From contig NZ_OY762961.1 of assembly GCF_963666745.1 (NCBI RefSeq), positions 2,034,001-2,098,000 of the forward strand: DNA of 64,000 nt. Reading direction: 5' to 3'. This DNA is from an uncultured Desulfuromonas sp. (GTDB taxonomy: Bacteria; Desulfobacterota; Desulfuromonadia; Desulfuromonadales; Desulfuromonadaceae). Position numbers and translations under genes: made by a program. Below are positions 1 through 7,799 of this stretch, piece after piece (position 1 is the first letter of the stretch; each line of letters begins with the position of its first letter). The notes under the pieces were generated by a model. That model made no database searches. It worked only from the letters and a program-made list of their open reading frames with translations, and was not told where the DNA came from.

Positions 1-914
1 CTGTCCATCCCGAGGTCCATTGTCAAAGCGATTCGAGACTTCTGCAGGGGATATTTGTTCATCGCATTAAGCAAGAGGTCAAGATCCCGCACGGTCAATT
101 GCCCAGACACCTGCACCGGGGCAGAGGCACCACCCCGCAAACGCAGTTTGGAATCAATAATCAAGCCATCTAAACGGCCATCAATGAATTGGTGATAGTA
201 CGGCTGCAACGGAATCAGATCCAATCCATCGGTCACGAGGGTGAGATCGAAAGACTGTCTTCCCAACGAAAAAGTCCCTTCAATATCAACCGGCGCACCG
301 TTAAACTTGCCCCATAGGACAACGCTGGATTGGCCCTCAAAAGAGAGATTGCCGATGCGTAGGTCAGACTCCGAAAATTTATAGATATGAGGCGTAGCCC
401 CAAACGAATAGTCTTTGAAGAGGATCTCGGCCTGACTGACATAAATATCCGACACAAAGAGATCTACGGAGTCCGTTGACGAGGTAAACAAAGTGGCATT
501 CTGTGTCTGTGGCGCAACGTTAGCCCTGTTCAACAGGGCCAGACCCACCGTGCCATCTGCCGAACGTTCAACATTGAGCGTCGGGTGTTCAACACGAATC
601 TCATCAATAACGATACGTTGCAGCAAAAGTGGCCAGAACTGATAGCGCAGGACAACTTTATCAGCGGCAACAAGGAGGTCTTCGTCCTCGGGATCAACAA
701 TGGCAAGATGACTGAGAGTAACGCCGGAAAACAGACTGACATCGACAGCGGCAAGGTGGACTTTACGGTTCAGCTTTTGCTCCAGAACAGGAACAATCGC
801 ATCACGGATCCGTTGTGGGGTCACCAGAAAATGTGCGGCGATGACCAGTACCCCAAGAACAAACATCGAGAGCAGAGCCAACACACTTAAATATTTCAGC
901 ACTCTGTTGCCCAT
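1..914 (-). CDS. AsmA-family-like envelope protein, N-terminal part (runs off the window)
   Basis: The frame is open from the left edge to an ATG at 914, preceded by a strong GGAGGGGG ribosome site, and encodes the first 304 residues of a longer protein. A single hydrophobic segment at about residues 9-27 is followed by a soluble, beta-rich region that begins with TPQRIRDAI and LNRKVHLAAVDVSLF, the pattern of AsmA/DUF748 proteins. Proteins of that superfamily are anchored in the inner membrane, span the periplasm and are linked to lipid transport and outer-membrane assembly. The C-terminal part is missing, so the exact subfamily cannot be decided. A 285-nt gap separates it from the next gene, and I see no other gene there. 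Confidence 0.7.
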   Translation of the reverse strand, partial: MGNRVLKYLSVLALLSMFVLGVLVIAAHFLVTPQRIRDAIVPVLEQKLNRKVHLAAVDVSLFSGVTLSHLAIVDPEDEDLLVAADKVVLRYQFWPLLLQRIVIDEIRVEHPTLNVERSADGTVGLALLNRANVAPQTQNATLFTSSTDSVDLFVSDIYVSQAEILFKDYSFGATPHIYKFSESDLRIGNLSFEGQSSVVLWGKFNGAPVDIEGTFSLGRQSFDLTLVTDGLDLIPLQPYYHQFIDGRLDGLIIDSKLRLRGGASAPVQVSGQLTVRDLDLLLNAMNKYPLQKSRIALTMDLGMD

Positions 915-1199
915 ACCCCCTCCAGGTACACCGTGAAACCGCGATGAATGTTATCTTTGAGTCAAATCAGTATAACAGAAAAACAGCTCTGCCATGTGGA
1001 GGTCATTTTTACCACGCTCCAAACCCGATTCAAATGAAAAAATAATTATGCCCGACCTCTCATAAGAAAACAAGCTCGGCGCGATTACTCGCTTCAGGCT
1101 TCTCCTCACCTGACTTACCGTGTTAAACCGTGCTAAAAAAAGAATCAGTTTCAGCACCTCACGTATTGATCACGGACAAAACGCATGCAGACAACGCAT

Positions 1200-1544
1200 T
1201 CACTTGTCGTGCTGGATATAATCCTGCAGATCTGCGGGGAGGTCGCCAGCGGGCCTTGGCACCGGGGCTTCAGAAACAAGCTGACGATAGGGGCAGCCAA
1301 CAGGCAGAACACCCATGGCAATGATATCGGTTGTCAACGAAGCACAATCCGGCTGAACCTCACTTCTTTGCGCATAAACCGAACATTCGCGCGTCTCAAG
1401 GTTCAGATGAGGACAGGGTGTGTCGGTATAATAGATCTCCCCCTGATGGTCCAGTTTTTCATAACAGCATCGCCCGCAGCGCTGACACAATTGCTCCCAC
1501 TTCGCTGTTCCCGGCTGCAGCAAGTCTTGCGAATCGTCACTCAC
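1200..1544 (-). CDS. YkgJ-family cysteine-cluster protein (putative metal-binding)
   Basis: This 114-aa protein has eight cysteines in the YkgJ/YcgN arrangement: C20-x2-C23-x2-CC (26-27), then C44, C54, C67 and C84. The family is thought to bind zinc or an Fe-S cluster, and its biochemical role is not established. The start is GTG (1544), which overlaps the end of the upstream TPR gene by 8 nt. The ribosome site GGAGGGG lies inside the last codons of that gene, so the two are translationally coupled. It resembles the short UPF0260/YcgN branch rather than larger YkgJ proteins. Confidence 0.75.
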   Translation of the reverse strand: MSDDSQDLLQPGTAKWEQLCQRCGRCCYEKLDHQGEIYYTDTPCPHLNLETRECSVYAQRSEVQPDCASLTTDIIAMGVLPVGCPYRQLVSEAPVPRPAGDLPADLQDYIQHDK

Positions 1545-2316
1545 TCAACCCCTCCAGAACCGCCTTAACCTCAATAATAATATCGCTGGCCGCCGGGCTG
1601 TTTTCCCAGCGTAAAAAGGTTTTGAAGCACCGAGTAGCGTCAGCTTCCCGGTCCTGATCCAAATAAAGATAACCGAGAGTCAACCAAGCAGGGGCATAGC
1701 TCTCATCCAGTGAAACAGCCTGTCGTGCATATTTTTCAGACTCTTCCAGCTCACCAACCTCATAACAAAGTTCAGCCAAATTTGCAGCAGCTTCGACATC
1801 GTCACCGTCCGCATCTAGAGCCTTAAGATACCACTCTTTAGCGCGCTCCGGTTCATTCTGTTCCTGATAGAGATCTCCCAATGAATTCATGGCAGCAACA
1901 CAGGCCGGGTCTTCTTCAAGGGCCTGTCCCCAATAACACCGTGCCGCCTCATAATCCTGCTCAGAAAAACACAACAATCCCAGCCGGACGAAGGCTTCGC
2001 ACGCATGTTCCGTTGAAGAGAGCAATCGTTCATACGTCTTACGGGCCTGCATCACCTGGTCCTGGGCATAATACTCATCGCCCAGCGCCAGGATAATTTC
2101 AGCTCCGGCCTGTTCATTTTGGCCATAACGCTCCAGCAATTGAAGCGCCTTACGCGCCTGACGATTTTCGGCATAGGCCTCAGCAAGCAGGACAATAATT
2201 TCCTCATTGTCGCTAAATTCACGATGGGCCTGAATCAATAGGTCAAGAGCCTGCCGGGACTGTCCCTGTTCCAACATGTCTGTCGCCTGCTCAATCATCT
2301 GTTCGGCAGTCTTCAT
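1537..2316 (-). CDS. TPR-repeat protein
   Basis: The protein has 259 aa and is built almost entirely of about six to seven 34-residue tetratricopeptide repeats (for example ALDLLIQAHREF, AFVRLGLLCFSEQDYEAARCYW, AWLTLGYLYLDQDREADATR). No signal peptide or membrane segment is seen, so it is probably a cytosolic protein-interaction scaffold. It overlaps the downstream cysteine-cluster gene by 8 nt and lies 15 nt after the DUF512 gene, forming a three-gene unit. The function cannot be derived from TPRs alone. Confidence 0.75.
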   Translation of the reverse strand: MKTAEQMIEQATDMLEQGQSRQALDLLIQAHREFSDNEEIIVLLAEAYAENRQARKALQLLERYGQNEQAGAEIILALGDEYYAQDQVMQARKTYERLLSSTEHACEAFVRLGLLCFSEQDYEAARCYWGQALEEDPACVAAMNSLGDLYQEQNEPERAKEWYLKALDADGDDVEAAANLAELCYEVGELEESEKYARQAVSLDESYAPAWLTLGYLYLDQDREADATRCFKTFLRWENSPAASDIIIEVKAVLEGLSE

Positions 2317-2331
2317 ACATTCATCCTGTCG

Positions 2332-3630
2332 TTACATTGTGGCATGATGGTAGTCAGCAATAAAATCAGCAATCCCCCAGGGTGATGGAGGAATTTTGGC
2401 CAGCTCGACATTCAGAGCCACAGCCAACGCGTCCAAGGTCATGTCATCCAGAAATACCTCCTGTCCTTCACGGCACATGATATCGGGAATCAGCAAAATC
2501 GCGGGGAGTTTTTTTGATTTAAGCTGATCAACGATATCAGTTCCAGTCAACAGACCGGCAACCGTGACACCACCGGAAAAAAAATGATTTTCAACAACAA
2601 AGACTTCCAGTCGGCTTCCGGTCTGGAGATTGAAGCGCTCGACAAAACGAGTGAGCTCCCCTGCGGCAGATTGACCAGTGACAACACCTACAGCACAGCC
2701 CTGATAATCAGCGTCTTCAGCTAAGATTTGCTCTTCTTCGTGACGGAACAGAGCGACCAGACCGACGCCATTCTCGACTTGCTCCAGATTTTCATAGGCC
2801 TCGAGTTCAGGAAATGGAACTCCTCCCTGCAGATACAATTCATCCGCCGCAAAAACAAATCGGCAGTTTTGTGTTGTCATAAAATGCTGTTGCGCGATAG
2901 AAATCTGCTCGATCACCCCTCGGCACTGCTCTGCAGTAAAACGCTGTAAAACCGGCAAAGTGCGGCGATGTCCGGTCAACCCAACCGGAACAACCGCCAA
3001 AGTCAGGACCCCCGGATACAATGCGCCAAGATCGTTCATGGTACGATCAAGAATCTCCCCGTCATTCTGACCGGGACATAAGACAATCTGGGTATGCAGC
3101 TGAATACCTCCGGCAATCAGACGTTTCAGCAAAGAGATTGGAGAGTCAACTTCGCGTCCGAGGAGGGTACTACGGACATCCGGATCCGTCGCATGAACGG
3201 AAACGTACAGAGGTGACAATTTCAGGCGAAGGATTCGGGAAACATCCTTTTCCGACAAATTGGTCAGACTGATATACGCCCCATAAAGATACGAATAACG
3301 ATAATCATCATCGCGGACATAAAGACTTTTCCGCAAGCCTTGCGGCAACTGACGGACAAAACAGAATTGGCAATTATTGTGACATTGGCGCGGCTGCGGT
3401 GGGCTGAAATGAAGTCCCAAAGACTCCTCTTGATCTTTTTCAAACTCCAGTTCCCACTGACTGCCATCCTGTTTTTCGACATCCAGCAGCAGTTCTTCTC
3501 GTTCCTGCAACAGTTCATAATCGATCTGATCATGAACGTCTTCACCATTCATCGCCAGCAAGGTATCACCACAACACAGTTCCAGCTGATCACCAATACT
3601 TCCCGGCTCAACAGAGACAATCTTCAGCAT
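2332..3630 (-). CDS. DUF512 / PDZ-like radical SAM Fe-S protein
   Basis: The 432-aa protein has an N-terminal PDZ-like domain (VEPGSIGDQLELCCGDTLLAMNGEDV) and then a short radical-SAM type cluster motif C-HNN-C-QF-C at about residues 84-91, followed by the DUF512 domain. The family (also known as TIGR03279) is conserved in many anaerobes and its reaction is unknown. I place the start at ATG 3630, with AGGT six bases upstream. A longer in-frame reading from 3687 would run through the hairpin terminator of hfq and is therefore unlikely. It lies directly downstream of hfq and upstream of the TPR/YkgJ pair on the same strand. Confidence 0.85.
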   Translation of the reverse strand: MLKIVSVEPGSIGDQLELCCGDTLLAMNGEDVHDQIDYELLQEREELLLDVEKQDGSQWELEFEKDQEESLGLHFSPPQPRQCHNNCQFCFVRQLPQGLRKSLYVRDDDYRYSYLYGAYISLTNLSEKDVSRILRLKLSPLYVSVHATDPDVRSTLLGREVDSPISLLKRLIAGGIQLHTQIVLCPGQNDGEILDRTMNDLGALYPGVLTLAVVPVGLTGHRRTLPVLQRFTAEQCRGVIEQISIAQQHFMTTQNCRFVFAADELYLQGGVPFPELEAYENLEQVENGVGLVALFRHEEEQILAEDADYQGCAVGVVTGQSAAGELTRFVERFNLQTGSRLEVFVVENHFFSGGVTVAGLLTGTDIVDQLKSKKLPAILLIPDIMCREGQEVFLDDMTLDALAVALNVELAKIPPSPWGIADFIADYHHATM

Positions 3631-3640
3631 AATCAACCTG

Positions 3641-3678
3641 AAATAAACAAAGCCCCCGCTGTCTCCAGCTGGGGGCCT
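3641..3678 (-). terminator. Rho-independent terminator downstream of hfq
   Basis: On the minus strand a stem of GGCCCCC against GGGGGCT closes a loop of about 13 bases and is followed by TTTGTTTATTT. It sits between the hfq stop (3706) and the DUF512 start (3630), so it ends or attenuates the mutL-miaA-hfq transcript and helps to define the DUF512 start codon. Confidence 0.8.
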
Positions 3679-3705
3679 GTTGCTCATCTATGGGGGCAAA
3701 ACGGT

Positions 3706-3939
3706 CTAATCACGACCGCCATGCAATTTAAACAGACCGTCTGCCGAGGTGATTGACGAAATGGCATGCTTATACAGCAAGAAATCACCGCCACTTTCAA
3801 TCAACACACAAAAATTGTCAAAGGATTTAATATATCCCTGCAACTGTTCACCCGACATCATGACAACGGTAATTTTGACACGCTCTTTACGCGCCTGATT
3901 CAAATACTGATCTTGAATATTAAACGGTGTCTTTGCCAT
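3706..3939 (-). CDS. hfq: RNA chaperone Hfq
   Basis: The 77-aa protein is a typical Hfq. The N-terminal FNIQDQYLNQARKE leads into the Sm1 region, and the Sm2 signature YKHAISSI is present. Hfq forms a hexameric ring that pairs small RNAs with mRNAs and binds U-rich 3' ends. I choose ATG 3939 because GGAG is 8 bases upstream; a GTG three codons earlier would leave no room for a ribosome site. The order mutL-miaA-hfq matches many proteobacteria. The C-terminal tail is short (ends LHGGRD), as in many deltaproteobacteria, and lacks the long acidic tail of enteric Hfq. Confidence 0.97.
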   Translation of the reverse strand: MAKTPFNIQDQYLNQARKERVKITVVMMSGEQLQGYIKSFDNFCVLIESGGDFLLYKHAISSITSADGLFKLHGGRD

Positions 3940-3965
3940 GATTTTCACTCCTTCAATAAATGCAT

Positions 3966-4889
3966 TTAAATAAAATCGTCAATCCATGCAAGGATACTAT
4001 CAAACCTACTATCGTAATCAACCCAAATAATCGACTTATCTTTACGAAACCACGTTAGCTGTCGTTTAGCGTAACGTCTTGTTTCCTGCTGAATGTCGGC
4101 AATGGCCTCATCGCGTGTCATCTCGTTATGCAGATAACGAACCGCCTGCTGATAGCCTATCGTTCTCATGGCCTTCAGCTGTGGCGAATAGCCGCGGTCA
4201 AGCAACTGCCGGGTTTCAACAAACAGTCCCTCGTCCATCATCTGCAGTACCCGCTGATTAATGCGAGCATACAGGTCTTGCCTGTCCATACCAACCGCAA
4301 ACTTAATGACACGGTACGGCGCTTCTTTAAACCCGTGTTCACATTGCCACTGTGACAGGGGCTTTCCGGTCAATTCAAACACCTCCAGTGCCCGAATAAT
4401 CCGAGTCACATCGTTGGCGTGCAACCGTTGAGACAACTCAGGATCGCAGTGTTGCAGACGTTGGTGCAAAACGCCATCCTGTTTTTGTTCAGCGGCCAAC
4501 AAGCGCTGGCGCAGCTCTTCATCTTCGCCCGGAAGATCAAGCAAGCCTTCCGTGAGGGCACGAATATACAGACCTGTCCCACCGACGACAAGCGGCAAAT
4601 GGCCACGCCGATGAATTTCGTGGATTCGACGATGGGCCAAATCCGCAAAATCTGCAACACTGAATTTTTCATCAGGGTCAACCACATCAATCAGATGATG
4701 CGGAACGACCTGTTGTTCCTCCGTGGTTGCCTTGGCCGTACCGATATCCATATAACGGTAGACCTGACGGGAATCCGCCGAAATCACCTCGGACGAAAAA
4801 CGACGGGCAATCTCAACCGCAAGAGCTGTTTTTCCAGATGCCGTGGCTCCGGTAACCACCACCAGTGGAATACGGGAATCCTCTTTCAT
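3966..4889 (-). CDS. miaA: tRNA dimethylallyltransferase MiaA
   Basis: The 307-aa enzyme transfers a dimethylallyl group from DMAPP to N6 of A37 in tRNAs that read UNN codons. The P-loop GATASGKT is at residues 14-21. DSRQVYRYMDIGTAK (substrate binding) and VVGGTGLYIRAL are typical of the family, and the length is normal. Its ATG overlaps the mutL stop codon by 4 nt (ATGA), which indicates translational coupling. hfq follows 26 nt downstream. Confidence 0.97.
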   Translation of the reverse strand: MKEDSRIPLVVVTGATASGKTALAVEIARRFSSEVISADSRQVYRYMDIGTAKATTEEQQVVPHHLIDVVDPDEKFSVADFADLAHRRIHEIHRRGHLPLVVGGTGLYIRALTEGLLDLPGEDEELRQRLLAAEQKQDGVLHQRLQHCDPELSQRLHANDVTRIIRALEVFELTGKPLSQWQCEHGFKEAPYRVIKFAVGMDRQDLYARINQRVLQMMDEGLFVETRQLLDRGYSPQLKAMRTIGYQQAVRYLHNEMTRDEAIADIQQETRRYAKRQLTWFRKDKSIIWVDYDSRFDSILAWIDDFI

Positions 4890-6751
4890 ATCCGCCTGAA
4901 CATCTTTTCCACATCATGAAGCGTTAAACGCTGCATGACCGGGCGCCCGTGAGGACAATGACGATTAAAATCCACGTCATCCAACTGCTTGAGCAATGCG
5001 TCCATCTCGTTTAACTGCAAGGCCTGATTTGCACGAATCATACCATGGCAAGCCATCTTGATCAGAACATCGTCAATGGCCTGCTCAGAGATGTCGCTTG
5101 AACCAACCGAACTAAAATCAGACAACATGTCACAAACCATTGTTTTAATGTCTTTTTTTTCAATAAATGCCGGCACAGACTTCACCGCCCAGCTCGTTCC
5201 GCCAAACGGCTCAAGGACAAAACCCAGCTGAAAGAACCTGTCGCAATGTTCCTGCAATTCAGCGTCTTCACGTAGATTAAGATCGATGACTTCGGGAAAT
5301 AACAGCTCCTGCTGGTCTATTTGCCCTATGGCAAGCTGATTTTTTAAGCGTTCAAATCCGATTCGTTCATGAGCGGCATGCTGATCAATCAAAATCAAAT
5401 CCGCGCCATCTTCACACAGAATGTAGCTTCGATGAAACTGACCGATAATCCGCAGACTGGAAAAAAAACGCTTTTCACTGTCCAGCCCTAATGTTTCATC
5501 GGCCTCAACCTCTGCCTGAGGTGGCTGAATATCGCCACTCGCTTCTACGGTGGGCCGGTTATAAACGAGCGCGGCTTCACACACTTTGGTCTCATCCAAG
5601 ACGGTCACGTGCGTAGACGGCATCTGCGTATTTGACTGACGACACAAATCCATTGCAGGCTGTTTGACATTGCAGGGTGCAGAGACCTCGGCAAACTGTG
5701 GCGATATCGATGTGATCGACGGTTCAAAGGACTGTTGATCGGTTGTGCTCTTTTCCTGAGTCCGCAATCTCTGGCGCAGGACCTGACTGACAAAATCATG
5801 CACACCGCGTTGATCATGAAAACGGACTTCATGCTTTGTGGGGTGAACATTCACGTCAACTTTTTCCGGATCAAGATGGAGAAACAGCACACAGACCGGA
5901 TAGCGCCCTTTCATCAACAAATGACGATAGCCATCGATGATGGCATGTTGCAACACCCGATCTCTAACAAAACGACCATTAATAAAACTGTAGATCCCCT
6001 GTGTTGACGAACGGTTCAATGTTGGATCACCCGTAAAACCGGTAAGCCCAAGGCGGTCATCACCAGAGTCGACTTCGATCAGCTGGTCCACCACCGAGCG
6101 TCCAAGCACATCGGCAACGCGCGCTTTGAGAGATTTTTGCCGATACAGATCAAGAATCGTCCTCTGGTTATGGATCAGACGAAAATGAACATGGGGATGG
6201 GCCAAGCTCAATCGAGTGATAATTTCAGCAATATGGCCAAATTCCGTTTCATCACGCCGTAGAAATTTACGTCTGGCAGGCAAGTTAAAAAACAGATCGC
6301 GTATGTCAAATGAGGTTCCGACCGGTACGGCTTCGGGCTCGTGATGGCGGACCACACCGGCGACAAGCTCCAACCGATTTCCCGAAACTTCACCCGCCTG
6401 GGCACTAACGACAGCCAACCGTGAAACAGCGGCAATCGACGGTAAGGCTTCGCCGCGAAATCCAAGGGAATTGAGATGAAACAAATCGCTCTCACTCCGA
6501 ATTTTACTGGTCGCGTGTCGCTCAAAGCACAGAAAGAGATCTTCTTTACTCATCCCGAAGCCATTATCACTGACCCGTATGCGTTTTTTCCCACCCCGGT
6601 CAACATCAACAACAATCTCTGTTGCTTCAGCATCGAGGGCATTTTCCACCAATTCCTTGACCACGGAAGACGGACGTTCGACCACTTCGCCAGCGGCAAT
6701 CTGGTTGCACAGCGTTTCGGGGAGGATGGCAATACGATTTTTTTCCGACAT
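4886..6751 (-). CDS. mutL: DNA mismatch repair protein MutL (endonuclease-type)
   Basis: The 621-aa protein has the GHKL ATPase N-domain (ELVENALDA, DNGFGM, GFRGEALPSI) and a C-terminal domain with the complete endonuclease motif DQHAAHERIGFE, i.e. DQHA(X)2E(X)4E. ACHGMIRANQ and CPHGRP are further metal-site motifs. This marks it as a nicking MutL, as used in organisms that do not rely on MutH/Dam strand marking. The middle linker (about residues 335-430) is low in conservation, as usual. ATG 6751 is preferred; a GTG four codons earlier is also possible, since neither has a strong ribosome site. It is followed by miaA with a 4-nt overlap. Confidence 0.95.
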   Translation of the reverse strand: MSEKNRIAILPETLCNQIAAGEVVERPSSVVKELVENALDAEATEIVVDVDRGGKKRIRVSDNGFGMSKEDLFLCFERHATSKIRSESDLFHLNSLGFRGEALPSIAAVSRLAVVSAQAGEVSGNRLELVAGVVRHHEPEAVPVGTSFDIRDLFFNLPARRKFLRRDETEFGHIAEIITRLSLAHPHVHFRLIHNQRTILDLYRQKSLKARVADVLGRSVVDQLIEVDSGDDRLGLTGFTGDPTLNRSSTQGIYSFINGRFVRDRVLQHAIIDGYRHLLMKGRYPVCVLFLHLDPEKVDVNVHPTKHEVRFHDQRGVHDFVSQVLRQRLRTQEKSTTDQQSFEPSITSISPQFAEVSAPCNVKQPAMDLCRQSNTQMPSTHVTVLDETKVCEAALVYNRPTVEASGDIQPPQAEVEADETLGLDSEKRFFSSLRIIGQFHRSYILCEDGADLILIDQHAAHERIGFERLKNQLAIGQIDQQELLFPEVIDLNLREDAELQEHCDRFFQLGFVLEPFGGTSWAVKSVPAFIEKKDIKTMVCDMLSDFSSVGSSDISEQAIDDVLIKMACHGMIRANQALQLNEMDALLKQLDDVDFNRHCPHGRPVMQRLTLHDVEKMFRRI

Positions 6752-6779
6752 GACGAAGACCACTTTATTTTTCTACAGA

Positions 6780-6812
6780 CAAAAAAGGCCGGCATTGCAA
6801 CGCCAGCCTTTA
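6780..6812 (-). terminator. Terminator downstream of the GspA-like ATPase gene
   Basis: On the minus strand AAGGCTGGC pairs with GCCGGCCTT (one G-T pair) around a short loop and runs into a T stretch. It lies between the ATPase stop (6839) and the mutL start (6751), so mutL probably has its own promoter or depends on read-through. Confidence 0.75.
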
Positions 6813-6838
6813 CACACAGTGAGTTGGACAGCGGTGCG

Positions 6839-7741
6839 TCAGGAGCGGCGCTGTTCCATCTTGGACAACATGGATTCAATTTTGCTCAAATGGGCATCAA
6901 CACCCTCGGTGGCCTGAGCAACAGGCAGTTGGGTCAAACCAAGATCGCCAGCGACACTTTGCACAATCTGGGGAACAACACCGGAAATCTTTTGCAGATA
7001 CGCCTCAAACAAGCAATTATCGCACAGTGTATTGATCAGGCGGGGAACACCGGCAGAGTATTGATAGATCAGCTTAACGGCAGGCGCTGAAAACAACATA
7101 TTCTTGGCACCGGCAACCTGCAGGCGGTGCTTGATGTACGCCAGGGTTGATTCTTCATTGAGGGAATGGAGATAATATCGCATGGCTACGCGCTGAGCCA
7201 ACGGCTCATCAAGACGCAAACACTCCTCGACCTCAGGCAGGCCAAAGAAAATGAGATTAAGCAGTTTCTTGCCAGGAATCTCAAGATTCAGCAATCCGCG
7301 AAACTCTTCCATCAGAGCTCGGGTCTGCAGCATCTGCGCTTCATCAATGAGCACTACCGCCCGACGTCCCTGGCGGTCAATCTCCAACAAACGTTCATAA
7401 AGCTGCTTAAGAACAGTCATCCGGTCCGCTGCAGGCTTGGGAACACCAAGCTGCATGGCGATCCGAGTCAGAATCCATTCCGGCGTAATCCCTGAATGAA
7501 CCATGACCAGCAACGAGGATTCATACATCTCTCCGGGTAGCGTATCCAGCATCCTGCGCGCCAGAGTCGTTTTACCGGAACCAATCCCCCCCACTAGAAC
7601 AGCCAGTCCCTTATTGGAATCAACCGCTCTTAAAACACGCGTCAAAGCCTGACTGTGCTGCTCGCTGTCATAATAAAACCGGGCATCCGGTGCATTTGAA
7701 AAAGCCTCTCGCTCCAGGCCGAAATATTCCGTATAACTCAT
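6839..7741 (-). CDS. GspA/ExeA-like AAA ATPase
   Basis: The 300-aa protein starts SYTEYFGLEREAFSNAPD, the N-terminal signature of the ExeA/GspA family. It carries Walker A GGIGSGKT (residues 51-58), Walker B VVLIDEAQ and an arginine-rich sensor region (SAGVPRLINTLCDN). ExeA-like ATPases with a C-terminal peptidoglycan domain help secretin assembly, but this one lacks that extension and a clear membrane segment. It ends in a short coiled-coil-like tail (ESMLSKMEQRRS). ATG 7741 fits the family start; upstream codons up to 7786 overlap a probable terminator. It follows the large TPR gene, which suggests a joint role in envelope or secretion assembly (inference). Confidence 0.8.
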   Translation of the reverse strand: MSYTEYFGLEREAFSNAPDARFYYDSEQHSQALTRVLRAVDSNKGLAVLVGGIGSGKTTLARRMLDTLPGEMYESSLLVMVHSGITPEWILTRIAMQLGVPKPAADRMTVLKQLYERLLEIDRQGRRAVVLIDEAQMLQTRALMEEFRGLLNLEIPGKKLLNLIFFGLPEVEECLRLDEPLAQRVAMRYYLHSLNEESTLAYIKHRLQVAGAKNMLFSAPAVKLIYQYSAGVPRLINTLCDNCLFEAYLQKISGVVPQIVQSVAGDLGLTQLPVAQATEGVDAHLSKIESMLSKMEQRRS

Positions 7742-7751
7742 AATGGAGTCC

Positions 7752-7784
7752 AAACAAAAGATGCCTTCAAAAAAGATCGGCATC
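7752..7784 (-). terminator. Possible weak terminator between the TPR gene and the ATPase gene
   Basis: On the minus strand GATGCC and GGCATC form a 6-bp stem around a 13-base loop, followed by TTTTGTTTG. The stem is short, so it may attenuate rather than stop transcription. It argues against the long N-terminal extension of the following ATPase gene. Confidence 0.45.
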
Positions 7785-7799
7785 AAAACGCCAGATTAA

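Noticed and set aside
951-1157. Short minus-strand frame of 68 codons
   Set aside because: No ribosome site, low-complexity content and no resemblance to a known protein.
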